A program made the position numbers and the translations under genes. Of a stretch of DNA of 64,000 nucleotides, positions 37,100 through 53,700 are shown one piece after another. Below the pieces are notes generated by a model, which was given only the letters and a program-made list of their open reading frames with translations, made no database searches and was not told the origin of the DNA. How positions within the stretch are numbered: the first letter of the stretch is position 1; each line of letters begins with the position of its first letter. The DNA comes from Alnus glutinosa (lineage: Eukaryota; Streptophyta; Magnoliopsida; Fagales; Betulaceae): NCBI RefSeq assembly GCF_958979055.1, contig NC_084888.1, positions 36,661,804-36,725,803 on the forward strand. Reading direction: 5' to 3'.

Positions 37100-38563
37100 A
37101 ATTCAATCCGGGATGGCCTTAAGTTTGGTAGCCTGAATTTTTTTTTAAAAAAAGTACTAAAAAAATTAGACAAATCAGAGGTTTAAGAGGTATTAAAGCT
37201 TTTACAATATATATATATTTTAAATTGATATCACACTTCATAATTGGTGAAAAAATTTAGTAAAAAAATGACTTGTTAATTTAATTAGTTAGTAATTGAC
37301 TTATCGACCATGCATTTTTAATGATTTTGAATGTTATTACTACAAATTTCTCACAAGCATTGCACTTAATTGCTCATTAACATTGCGCTAAACAATAAGT
37401 ATATCTCAACTTTCATGCCTTTTTTAATGATGAACTACTATCTTAGTTTGTAAGAAAATTATAATATTCCAAATGTTTTCCAAATTTTTATGCAGAAAGA
37501 GGAAGAGATAGTGTAATGTGTGACAAACATCAAGTAAATCTAGACTAATAAAATGATTAAAAAAAATCTTTTTATATAGAAAGAATAAATGGTAGTTACT
37601 TTTGTGTTCTTTTGATTTATCAATTTTTTTTTTCTATTTAATTTGTATGTTGCATGGATATTCTGTTAGCTCAATATATAATTGCAAACTCTATCGCATT
37701 CGATCACTCTATCTTTATATTAAAAAAAAGATATATATATATATATTATAAAGATCTTTCTATATAGAAAGAAGAGAAGAGAAGAGAAGAGAAGAGAATA
37801 AAAGCTAGCCTACTAGAGATGTGATCGATCACTATCTTTATCGTATTTGAGCTTTGAATTAATTGGCTGTGAATTCTTTGGTCCCCTTTGGCCTTTGCAG
37901 GGGGGAATAAATGGGGTCTAAGATTTGATGAGATATCGTGTATGAGTGGTCCATTCTAGATAAACCAAATTGTTCAATGAAATTAATATTTGATCGAGCA
38001 CCATAAAATGCAGGCATCGGATACAATTGGCCCCATTGGTGACACAAATGTGCAGGAAAAATAAAATAAAGAATCTGAAATATTTCTCATTTTGAACTCC
38101 TCATCTCCTAGCTCACAATATATTGCCTCTCTCCCTTAATTGGAAAAATAGTGTCGGCAAGCATGTAACCTATATAGATTAGATATAATTTGTCCCATGC
38201 ACTAAGAATTAAACATGCGTCTTTAAACAAAATCGTAGGAAGTATCTTGTTTGAGAGTGTATTTGCTTAAAAAAAAAAAAAGACCGTTTCAAAACATGAA
38301 AAAAAAAAAAAAAAAATTACGTTTTTAAATCGCAAACAAAGGTTACGGTGTGTTATTAATTAAAGATACGTGATTTTAAAGTCTAAACTACAATTTTAAA
38401 TGTCAAGCTGCGCGTTTTTGTCTAACGCTTAACTGCGTTTTTAAAAATCGCATGTTTTGAATTCGCAAAATCAGACTGACCCTAAATGTATCATTTAGGT
38501 TGGTTCCACGTGAACAACAAAGGAAGGCTCCTTGTTTTGTTGCTCAAGACCCAATAGACCTCA
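37100..38563. other. Intergenic DNA
   Basis: No coding exon seen. There is an (AGAAG)n run at 37770-37800 and a degenerate repeat at 38240-38480 with GTTTTTAAATCGC phrases that also occur near 41500-41740. Confidence 0.4.
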
Positions 38564-38977
38564 TGTTATGGTATTAGAATTTGCATGCTAGAGGATTTTA
38601 CTAAGACAAAATATCTCATGAAAAGTTATATTAGCTCTAGCTAATCTTAGGATATGAGTACTTTAATTAAATAAGGATAGTTGTAGTTATCTATCTAAGT
38701 TGGTCTTTTAGTTATTTATATATAGCACTATGGTGCATAAGTCTTTTAGTAGTAGGTTTCTATTGTTTCTTGTAGAAGTTTATCTCCAAATCTTTTAGTT
38801 TAAGTTGTGTAGTTATCTAGTTTCCTATTTAAAGGGTGATCAATTAATAAAGGGTATTTAAAATTAATCTCGAACCTTGTGTTTGAAAGCGTCTACGTCT
38901 TTCAGAATTTAACGTCTAAGTTCTCTCAAAACCTAAAATCTATCTTGTTGCGTAAACGATAAATCATTAACGTAACA
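38564..38977 (+). mobile_element. Solo LTR with perfect 5-bp TSD
   Basis: The 414-bp segment starts TGTTATGGTA and ends CGTAACA, flanked by a perfect CCTCA duplication (38559-38563, 38978-38982). Short inverted termini TGTTA/TAACA fit an LTR of Copia type. No internal region is present, so the element was reduced by recombination between its LTRs. A TATTTAAAGG TATA-like site lies in the right half, suggesting + orientation. Confidence 0.85.
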
Positions 38978-38982
38978 CCTCA

Positions 38983-40432
38983 CACTTGCATGCTCTTTTG
39001 GATGATCAATAGCTTTCAATTGATTGAATTTGCTGATCTAATTAAATGCCATTCTTTTGGTTGAGTCTCTTTTATCTTTTGTGCCCAGCACATCAGATAG
39101 CAAGTCATGGTCCGTCCATATATGGGAGCACGGACCCGTACCAACTTGGATTCGAGAAAATGGTGGGACAATTGCTTTGATGGACTTGCAAATATCTTCT
39201 TCTTGATATGCTTTCAGCCTCTGTCTGATTAGTGCACATTTGGTTTATTGCATAGAAATCAATCGTGCCAAAGTGCACATAATTGATATGGGCCCTAACA
39301 AAAGGAAGTGGTGAATAGTGAATCCACAATGACTTGTCATTAGCCTAACACACTTGCCTTACACGTGCAAAAAAGACGCTATGGGGTTGTTCGTTATGAT
39401 AAGGCTAACGTAATGGGATTTGGATTCTCAACAATTTTTTTGTTAAAAAAGTAGCAAAAGGAAAATTATAAAAGGGCTAAGAGAGAGCAAGATTACACTC
39501 TCGAATGAGCACTTAGCTTGAATGAGCTTTTTATATACAAATTAATTTACAGGCAAATTAATCACGTAGGTAAGTGCGAGAGACTCTCTTTGTATTTGAG
39601 AATATAGATTGAGCAATTTTATTTTATTATTTTTATGAGGAAAAAATAGGAGAGCCTAAATAGTTGAGAAAGAAAAGAAGTAGAGAAAAAGGATTGCATA
39701 ATTGAGGATATTCTTTATTGCATAATAATCATTATCCAAATAAAGTAAAGTTTTGGAGAATATTTTTGGAAATTATTTGATACATTTTCTGGTTGTAATA
39801 AATCGCTAGGAAAAATTAATTAAGATACACAAATAAATTAAAACTTAATAAACAAAATATATAGTACGTTTGAGAAAAATACAGTTTGGAGTTGGGAAAA
39901 TATTCTGCACAAATTTCAAGAAGTATACTCAAGATTCTAACGGTAATTATATATGCATCTGGCATGGGACCGTTAACAAATAACTAGAATCGCTTTCTTG
40001 TCCAATAATAATTGTAATTAGGCTTAATTATGAAAAGCTAGTTTACACACATTAGTACAAGTGTCAAACAGTCGTAGGATTGATGGAATATTGTTCATGC
40101 GGTAATTAACCTCGGCAATGGGGTCAGACTCCCATAATCCGGCAGCCATGAATGCTTCAAAACATAGTAATCCAAATGCTTAAAGCTTCTAATTTGTCTC
40201 AAAACAACTAACTTACCTATATACCTATTAATACATTATATATATACCTCCATCAGAATCCCTTGTCTTTTTTTTTTTCTTTTTTTTTTTAGAATAAAGA
40301 ATATTATTATAGCTCAATCAGAATCCTTGTCTTAATTAATGGGACGAGGACAGGGTTTCTTTCATTAAAACACCCAAAATATGTTTTAAATAGAGGGTTT
40401 GATGTAAGATCGATTATTTCGGATCTTCAATA

Positions 40433-40465
<33 letters not shown>

Positions 40466-42120
40466 CGTTAGTCATTAGTAATTTTGGTAGCAAATATGAG
40501 AGTCTTTATGAAGTCTATTTTTCCAAACAAGTAGGTAGACAATTCAAAATTTGCTTGGATAAATAAACCTTATATTATTATTATTATTATTTCTATTCAA
40601 AAAAGCAAAGGGAACAAAAGTTACAAAAATTGGGTTTTTCTGAGTATTGATCCTAACAACATAAATAAAAGGGAAACAGTTGGAAATGTTTCCAAAGATC
40701 AAGTGAGAAGCAGCCTATTTAGCAAGACGATGTGCTCTAGAGTTAACACTGCATGAGGCTATTGAAGCGGTCCAAATTTGTAAAAAGTGGATTTGCTGAT
40801 GAATGTCTCCAATGATTGGAGCAAATGACTATGTGGGTCTTATGTCAGCTCTCTCATATTTACTATCCGAAAAAAAAGCTATCAATCTAAGATAACAAAA
40901 CTGCAAAAACCTTTATGGAACATCAACAATGATGGGGGATTTAAGAATGGTTAGATGGTATCTGATCTGTGCACAGCCTAAGTGAAGTGAAAAAAGGTGA
41001 TGGCATGGAAGGCAGAGAAACACATGATGGGATTCTTTCAGATCATATATATAAAGCTTGGTATAGCAATATCCAAAAGGGTGGTATGGGTGCTTCCTAG
41101 GGATCGTAATAATTCAATTGGGTTGTCTAGTGGGTATAAAGCTCAATGATCCTCATGGGGACCATGTGGACGAACATGCCATCATAACCTCATATTAAAA
41201 TCCAGCCCTATAATTGCAACATACTCCTAATTATTCATCAACACGTGCCCGGTAGTTGTTTAGCTTGCTTTTTTATCATCATTTTAGAAGCTTCATTTTG
41301 TGGGATCCCATCTCACCCAACTTTGCCTGGGGAGAGTAAGATCCATACAAGACTTGCTTCTCTATGCTAATCAAAAACTTGAGTTAATAATCATCATCAA
41401 AAGCAAGGGTTTTTGTGGCATTCAGCCTTTTCCGCCCTCTATCTTTTCTCTTATACACCAAGCAAACACTCCTAATTAGGTGGACAAATACAAGTCTTAA
41501 GAGTGCATTTGGGCCTACAATTTTGCAGGTCAAAAGGACAAGAGCGTGACAAAAATAAGAAACAAATCATGTTTTTGAAACCCAAGAAAGAGATTGCGTT
41601 TTTAAAAAACACTCGATTTTAAAGGCCGAACCACAAACATTTAATTTTATTTTTATTAATTACGTTTTAAAATCGTTATTTGTTGGGACTACGAGTTTTG
41701 AAATCGCTTAAATCAAACTAATTACAATAAAAAGAAAAAGGTGGACAAATTAGAAGGCATAATGAGAATATACTATTAAACCATGCGTATTTGTTTGTAA
41801 TCTATGCTATTATTTTAATCAAGTAAACTCAAAACTGGGCCAAATAATTAATATAGGACACAGCAAATGAATGTGGTGGAATGGGTATTATAGTCGTTCC
41901 TTACGTATCATAGCTGATCCGCCTACCAAACTGTAGATCCCGAGCAACCCACAAAATCTAAAGCCGGATCTAAAGGCCAACTTGATTAAGCAGCCATTAT
42001 ATATATATATAAAATTTCGTGTTGAGATTGCATCGAATTTTCAAGTCGTATCAAAATTTGTAATCTTAAATGTTGCGTGTTGGTTTTGAGTTCATGTCGT
42101 ATCGAGACACGAGTATAAAG
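38983..42120. other. Gene-poor AT-rich DNA
   Basis: No recognised exon on either strand. Poly(T) tracts at 40268-40290 and 40435-40465. Short open frames (for example 39105-39329 minus) have no family features. Confidence 0.4.
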
Positions 42121-42124
42121 TTAT

Positions 42125-42293
42125 GAGAAATGCTTGGTTGTACACTCTCATCCCACTCCTATTCCACCCTTGTGTACTTAGACCAATATTGTGAGAGATA
42201 GTAGAGAGAGTATAGAGGGACCCTATTTTTTTAACAACATTATTGGTCCACGTAGATAGGAGTGGAATAAGAGTGTACAACCAAGCATTTCTC
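42125..42293. mobile_element. Foldback MITE, about 170 bp
   Basis: The left arm GAGAAATGCTTGGTTGTACA is the exact complement of the right arm TGTACAACCAAGCATTTCTC. The stem continues through CTCCTATTCCAC and GACCAATA. TA flanks the ends. The exactness of the ends suggests recent activity. Confidence 0.85.
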
Positions 42294-42659
42294 TAAGGCT
42301 ATATATAGGTAAACAATAACTCGACTCATATAATTAAACTCGCCGTACCTAGAAGTGGAACCATATATGTATAGCTTTGGGGGGGATTAGTCCTCCCAAA
42401 ATTTAAAAATTGTTCCTAACGTTTATGATTTTTTGATGAAATAAACCCCCTAAACTAATTTTTTAATTACCCCCCATTTTTTTTTCCTCTTTAAAATTTG
42501 TCTCCTTACTCTTAAATGTCTAATTCGAGTAATGCTAAAAGTCATTTTTTATCACTCTTGTATCCTTCCAATAATGATGTGACTTTTAAAATTATTGTTG
42601 AGCTCGTTATCACTATTAAATTTTAATCAAGTAGTGATTTTAAAAATCACATTATTATT

Positions 42660-42685
42660 ATATTTTTGCAGAGAGCCGGCACTAG

Positions 42686-42723
<38 letters not shown>

Positions 42724-43424
42724 AGAAGAAGAAGAAGAAGAAGAAGAAGAAAAAAAAAAGAAGAGAGGTGTTTGAAGAGAAGGAAGGCGTGCAATTGTGT
42801 TTCCCTCCTAGTCCTTCTAGGGTTATGGGAGTTTTTTATTTTTCCCTTGGCTTAGATCTAGTGGAACTTTTGTTCTCCTAATTCTTCTAGGACTACGAAT
42901 CTTTGTGTTTTTTCTTGTTTTTAGTTTCTTTAGGCAGGAAGGCTAACACAAGAAGTCTCGTAGAGAAGCAGCCTCTCCGTTTGTGTCGCCGACGAAAGAT
43001 TAGCTGAACATTCATCTTCTACATCTACTTTTGAGATCATATCTATGTTTTTCCGCCGGTTATTACAAGACACATGTAATTTTTCTTTCGACGTCGGCTT
43101 GTGTTGGATGCTTTCTATAATGTTTTTTTTTTCTATTTTTTAGAGTAGTTTTTGAAAGTCTGTCTATTAAATTTGCAAATTTTACTGGACTGTTTATAGC
43201 TTGTTAGCTAAATCAGCCATCTTTTCTTTGTTAGGAGTGTTTTATTGTTAAAGAGTAGCTCGAACATCTGTCCTTGTAATATTTGTTTATTTGTAGGCAG
43301 CACCAAGTCAGATTTTTCTGACTTAGTGTGTAGGGTGTCGATGAGCCTCTATTCATTGTATTTACTTTCGGGTCTCTTCATATTAATGCATGGTAGTTCC
43401 GGTTCTTTTGTTTAAAAAAAAGTT
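42660..43424 (+). mobile_element. Probable internally deleted non-LTR retrotransposon
   Basis: The insert starts near GCAGAGAGCCGGCACTAG with an A-tract and (GAA)n block, continues with noncoding, pyrimidine-rich sequence and ends TTCTTTTGTTTAAAAAAAA. An A-tail and noncoding body inside a split MITE fit a LINE carrying only its UTRs. No reverse-transcriptase residue is visible. Confidence 0.4.
42687..42760 (+). repeat. A(n)(GAA)n microsatellite
   Basis: About 35 consecutive A (broken once) followed by about ten AAG/GAA units and another A-run. It creates spurious poly-Lys and Lys/Arg frames. A nearly identical array is at 60684-60755. Confidence 0.95.
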
Positions 43425-43469
43425 TACATCATTGTTGGAGGAACACAAGAGTGACTTCTAGAATTACTT

Positions 43470-44560
43470 ACTTAGTTATTTTTCTGACTATTATACCCCT
43501 CAATCATAAAGTCTTTAATTTAATTTTAGTTTCGTATGGAATTGAATTTGTGAGTATGACAAAAGTTGTCGGCCCTGTTCAAAAGGACTAGTTGCGAAAA
43601 AACAAGTTTTATCAAATGACAGGAATGCCCTTCTTGGTTATCCCGTAAGGGCAACATTGCACAGGTGTCACTGTAAAGAACTGCAAGTGGCAAAACCTAA
43701 AAGCAGAAAGCAAAAAGTGATTGTACGTATTTGCTACATGCTTTCCTCCATTTTCTTCACTTTTCTAAGAATGCTGCACATTTTCTAGGCTATGTAGAAT
43801 CAAAGATAAACGAGGGCCACAGAATAGTACGTTGCTGCCCAACTTCTTGTAGCCTCCATTTCCCTTATAATCCAAGTCCAACAAATGCCCACTCGCTTCA
43901 TTCTCTTGCAGATTATATGGGCTATAAGAATTACGACAATGTTGAAATAAAAAAAAATAAAAAAAAATCTTGTTCAAATTTGGAATTGGAATTGTGGATT
44001 AATAAAGTTGGCTCTTTATGACCATTCAATGGAGGAATTATGGTGGTGCATGTGCAGTATGCTGGTGCTCTACATTGGCTAGCATGTTTGGCAAATCACA
44101 TGTATATTGCTACTACTTTTACATCTCTCAAACCCGACTCGCTAACACACGATTAGGCAAATCTAATCTTAAACGGTTTCGTAACCGTAGTAAAAAAGTA
44201 AAAAAAAAAAAAAAAAAAAAAAGAATAGATTGATGTGATATAAAAGTAAAATGAATTTTAAATTTTTTGTGAGTAAAAAAAAAAAAAAAAATAGTTTGTT
44301 AGCGTAAAGATAAAGATTTGAATAGAAATGAGAAACGAAAGGAGATCGAAAGGGTTGTTGTCAAACGGATCGTGTGTGTTAATCTATTTTGTAGGTATTA
44401 TTTGTTTTGACTTGAAAAAGTATTTTGACGTGAGATAAAAATGAAAATAGGTATAATTAATACATATTTTTGAATGGTTTGTTAATATTTCTGTTTTGAA
44501 AGCCTAAAAATAGGAGAAGAATGAGAATTTAAGGAAAAAGGAGCCTTATAAATTATAATT
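43470..44560. other. CPD upstream region with a MITE remnant
   Basis: At 44195-44370 lies an A-tract followed by GATGTGATATAAAAGTAAAA and a second A-tract, again the shared MITE motif. No gene is recognised; an open frame at 43731-44021 is unsupported. Confidence 0.45.
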
Positions 44561-44568
44561 ACTACAAA

Positions 44569-44579
44569 CTATATATACA
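44569..44579 (+). promoter_or_regulatory. Probable CPD TATA box
   Basis: CTATATATAC stands about 350 bp before the CPD ATG. It is the best TATA match upstream. The 5' UTR would be about 320 nt and rich in short pyrimidine runs. Confidence 0.45.
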
Positions 44580-44926
44580 CACGATGGAACACAAAATATC
44601 CCATCCAAAGAAACTTTACCACACTCATATTCCCACACAAAACTCTTGCCGATTTCTTTCCCCAAAAGTCTTATCCTCAGAGACAGAAAGAGAAAGAAAG
44701 TTTTTCTGCTGAAAAGAAAGATGTCAGCTACGAAAATAACTTGTTTCCCTCCACCTCCCCTGCTCTTTTAGATTCATGGCAGATACCCACCCGTGTGCTC
44801 CCCTTCCCTTCCATTAATGCCCCCTCCTTCAAAATTTCGATATATGTTTAAATATATATATATATAAACAGATAAATAGCGATTTCCTTGATATGCTTTT
44901 TGAGCGTTTCTGACTGTAAAAATTCC

Positions 44927-49120
<4,194 letters not shown>

Positions 49121-50599
49121 GAGAGAGTGAATATGTACAAGAGCTGTAATCCCTTTGATGCCCAGTAATAATAAAAAAAAATATCAAGTTGTTAGCTGAT
49201 CGAATAGCAGTTGCTGTAGCTGATGTACATTAACCAAATTTCAAACTTTTTTTTCTCTCTAGTCCGGAAACTAATTATTACCCTTTTCAAATGAGACACT
49301 TTCTAACTGACAAGCTTGGCCAAATGCCAAAGACTCAATCATGAAATTTAAATTTTGATGAGAAAATTGACGTGTTTGGAAGATGTGAAAGCTCATAGTC
49401 ATAGCAAATATTTTGGTATGATAGCGAATCAAGAGTAATTTTGTTCGTCAAAAAATGCATTTTAAAACAAAATTTACAGAAAAATATTTCATCTGGGAGT
49501 GCATTCAAGAAAAATGTACTTCGATTTCATCACACAATGTGCGACCAAATAAAGAAAGGCCCATCTACCTTCAAAATACTTTTCGGCCGCAGGTGTTTTC
49601 TTCGTCCTCCTCGAGCCCCCCCCAAGTCTACTTCACTTTACATAATGTTGGGCCCTAATCGTGAATCCATACTTTCCTTCACAAAGATGACTACAAATAT
49701 TTTTGTGTATATTATTTAGATCTTTTGTTTCGGCATTAGATTTTTTAGGGACTAAATCTATTTTTTTAATCTCAAAATCGTTCTTGATTAACTCAAACAT
49801 AATCAGGTGGAATCAAAAGTGGGAATTGTTTCTGTTGTTGGTAACTAAACAATTCTATCAAAATATTAATTTTTCTAGTAAATTTTCTTAATTGACTATT
49901 CAGTAAATCAAAACTCTCCTACATAAATCATCATTCTCCAAACATGTTCCTAACACGCCGGCAGTCGGAAGATTTAACATTTCTCAGCACCAAAGACGAC
50001 CAAAGAAACAACAATACAAAAATCAAAACAGCCTCATTTCTCCCAAGAATTCCATGTAGCGCATTCACAATAGTTTTTCTAGATTTCAATCAAAATTTCG
50101 GCCACCAAGCTATTTTTTCTTCCCTATCCCTTCTCTAAATCACTCAAATATTCTTTTATTATTATTCCTTTATTCTTTCATTTTCTCCAACATCGCCATA
50201 CCCAGCCTTGAGACCCCGGCAAGACGAGAGAAATGCTCCACTTCCTAAAAGTTCTCTTCCAAATTTGCTCTCTAAATAAATGTGTCACAATCCTATATAT
50301 AATTTATTATTTTGATAAATGTGTTACCATTTCATAAGATTGTGACACATCATTTGGGGAGCAAATTTGAGAGATAAATTTTGAAAAGTGTGTAACATTT
50401 TTCAGCAAGCTAACCCTGAAGATGACACAGAGGGAGACGGCGTGCAAACTGGGTGCAGCAATGAACAAGACGTTGGGAAAGTTCCGAAAGGAGAAGGTGC
50501 ACAGCAGAAACGTGTTGGTAGGAAAGAACTTGTGTAATTTTTATTTTTATTTTAAAAAAAAAAAAAATTGGTAATCAAATTACCCTACCACCAGAAATT

Positions 50600-50635
<36 letters not shown>

Positions 50636-50714
50636 ATTAAACAATATTTAGGTACAAACCAACCTAGCACCAGAAACCTATAATTCAACTGCGTAATCAA
50701 AAGAAGGGTAGGTT
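49121..50714. other. Convergent spacer between CPD and MOS7
   Basis: It holds the CPD 3' UTR (AATAATAAAA at about 49166) and the MOS7 3' UTR. At 50226-50404 is a foldback MITE. At 50405-50540 is a short open stretch (see findings). Poly(T) at 50600-50632 may be the A-tail of a minus-strand insertion. Confidence 0.5.
50226..50404. mobile_element. Foldback MITE
   Basis: Left arm GAGAAATGCTCCACTTCC and CCAAATTTGCTCTCTAAAT pair with right GGAGCAAATTTGAGAG and GTGTGTAACATTTTTC; inside, GTGTCACAATC pairs with GATTGTGACAC. Length about 180 bp. Confidence 0.7.
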
Positions 50715-53700
50715 TCAGAACCTGCTGCTTTCCCGGCTTTTTAATTCAGACTCGACGATCTTAAGCTTTTTCGAATTCTCACTATTGACAAGAGAAATCT
50801 TCTCAAGTGAGGATTTCAGCTGGGAGATGTGGGCATCATGGGCAAGATCCTTCTTCGCTGATATTTGTCTCTGTCGATTTGATACATTGTCCTTCGAAGA
50901 TTGTGTGTGCCTTCTTAGCCTTGCAGCTACAGCGTCAATGGAAGAGTACAAAGCATCCAATTCAACTCCTGTAAAGTGGTCTACACAGCAACAAAAATGG
51001 TACATAAATGAACCGTCACCAAAATGTCAAAAAAAAAAAAATGATTATGAATTATTCATAATAAAGAAATCATGATCAATTTAATTATATAAGGAATAAA
51101 ATTGATAGCAAGAGAGTTCATATAGTTGCAACCATTTCTCTCAAAGAACTTCATCAAAGCATTTACAATAGACAGAAATTCATTACCAAGCTCAGACTTG
51201 AACTCTCGCTCTGCCCTAGACAGTGGTTTTTTATGAGCACCAGGCAAGTTTCTCAACCGTTGCAAGCGCTGCTCCAGCAAATTGTGCACCTGGGTTGCAC
51301 GATCAATCCTCTCCTCCAACCTCAACTGCTTATCCTCAACTTTCTGAAGGTTCTGCTCTACCCCAACTAAACGAGCATGCTGGTCATCAATTATTCTCTT
51401 CAAGTGAGGCCCATGATGCTTGATCTCAAAGTGAACCTAGAAAATGGGGGAAATGTTGATATAATATCATTCTACTCAGACAGCCTGCAGACATTGTGCA
51501 GCTCATCTTCTTTCCAAATACGATTATTCATATGTATGAGCAATGCATGACAGTGGACACTCCTGACATCACAAACCTCAAGCTGAAAAGCATATGTAAC
51601 TATACCTTTTCTGATGCATCAACCACAGTTAAAAATCTATGCCATCTTTTAGGCCATCCTAAAAGCAGATATTGCTAAAAAGATGGACTGCTTTATTGAA
51701 TATTGATAACTATATTCTTTTTTGACTAGTCAAACTTTAGCTGATAATTCATTTAACTTTGGGACACTACAGCCGCCAGGTGGTTTAAAGACTAGAAAAC
51801 TTTGGTTGGAGATTTTTAATTCGCAAATGGACAATTTCCTAAACATGTTTCATTCCATTTTGCCCACATCATGCAGAATACATAACAAAAGTTTAAAAAA
51901 TGAAAAAGTGAGATCTTGAAACCTAATTACGTCCTAATACCACAAAAAGAGGGGCCAAAAGTGTTCAAGAGGTCCTAGTGTATATGTACTACGTCTCAGT
52001 AAAAAGTGACTATTTTAAGTTATTTGGTTGGATCTTACCTTGTGTGCATATTCCACATAATTTTCATGGAAAAGCTTGAAGTACTGATGAAGAGTTTGCC
52101 GACCTTCAATAGAATCAGCAGCAACAGAACGTAGATTTGGTGAGGCCTGTGGAAGAAGAACAGCCTTAGGTCCAATAAGGAGTTCTTTGCTTATAACATC
52201 CGGTGCATCTCTCTCTTTCTGTTCTTCCGAGCTAATGGACTTCTTCTCCATATCAACATGAATAGGCAGCAACAGGTTCCAAGTCTTCATCTCTAGCACA
52301 ATACATTCCCGAGAATCAGTGACTCCCACAGTCCATGAATATCCAAAAGAATCCCATAAAGACACAAAACCACAAAGTGGAGACTGCATGGAGGTTTCTC
52401 CCTGGCATGTACTTAGAACAGGATGCACAGAGGGTGTTCTCATGGTCTCATCCTTGCCAGTAGTCTGACTTGTAAATGGGAGAAAATGCAACACTATTGA
52501 ATCTATCCCACCATCATGAAGGGAAAATAATCTTTCTGGCATAAGGGGATCGAAAAACAGCATTATGACATAACCACTATCCGTTTTCCTTGGCAGAGCT
52601 AAATCCACTATAGCCAGTCTCAACAAAGGGGGTGAATGGCCCAACCAAATAGTATGATCAAGTGGCTCATCAAGCTTCACAATGGGAAGCTTCCCTTCAA
52701 TCGATTCACAAATCATAGCAAGACCCAGAATTTGATTGTTTGAATCAACACGAAGACGAAGTGGACTACCAACACTCCACACTGGCTGGATTTCATCAGC
52801 TAGGGCATCTATTTGCAATTGCCCACCACTCCAGGCAGTCACAAAAACTGAGTCTTTGCTGACCAAATTATAAAGAAAACTGACTGCACGGCCTTCACAT
52901 TCTGCACCCCGAACTGCTAAATCTTCGTTCCTACCATGACATACTCTCCGCAGAGGCCCCTATAACAAGGCCAAGTTATCAACTAAAACTAAATGAAACA
53001 TGTTATTTATTATGTATATTACTAATTAGTGCATGATTTGGCTATGCTCACTTGAATGCAAGGATAGATCAGCACGTGCCAGGAGAGAGTGTCTAGATGT
53101 TATGTTCTTTCCATGTAAAAAAGGTCTGAATGAGGAAATGGGGTCGACTCAACCCACCATTCTCAAAATTTTCCAATGTGATACAGGGCAATATCAAGTT
53201 CTGTGTATGACACAAATCTTTACATGAAAAAACCCAAACTTTCAAACATTCTTGTAAAAGGAGATTAGGTGAAGTAGTCCAGGAAACATTTACAAATTAA
53301 TTCTTTTTTCAAATCTTGCACTTCTGGGACATCCATTAGGTAGATGTCCCTCACATCGATCCCATGTCTTGTTTGAAATAAGTAATTTACATACTTTGGA
53401 GAATTTATGGAACAAAGGCAACTACCACATACACATAGCCAAGAAAGTAAAGATACCTGCAAGGAAAGTGATGCATCAAATAAAGCATAGGGATGAGCTC
53501 TTAGCATAGACAGATCTGCCCCTTCTGCTTCTTGGTGTGCTAACTCAGGAAATGTTGCTTCCAACCAAGAAATTGCCAGACTAGAATTACTAACAGCTGT
53601 TGAATGGCCTGATTTCAGCCCATATGTATGAGCATCAGTGTGTATCTCTAGTATAGATTCCCACTTGTAGACACTGTAGCACATAAAGCATTTGATCATA

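Larger units (their letters stand above)
42528..43469. mobile_element. MITE split by a LINE-like insertion
   Basis: Outer ends AGTAATGCTAAAAGTCA and GACTTCTAGAATTACT are inverted and match the MITE at 3841-3995, including GATGTGACTTTTAAAAT. After AATCACATTATTATT the sequence is interrupted until about 43425, where ACATCATTGTTGGAGGAAC resumes the stem. Confidence 0.7.

Noticed and set aside
42595..42881. Lys- and Lys/Arg-rich open frames
   Set aside because: They are translations of an A(n)(GAA)n microsatellite. The same holds for 60607-60874.
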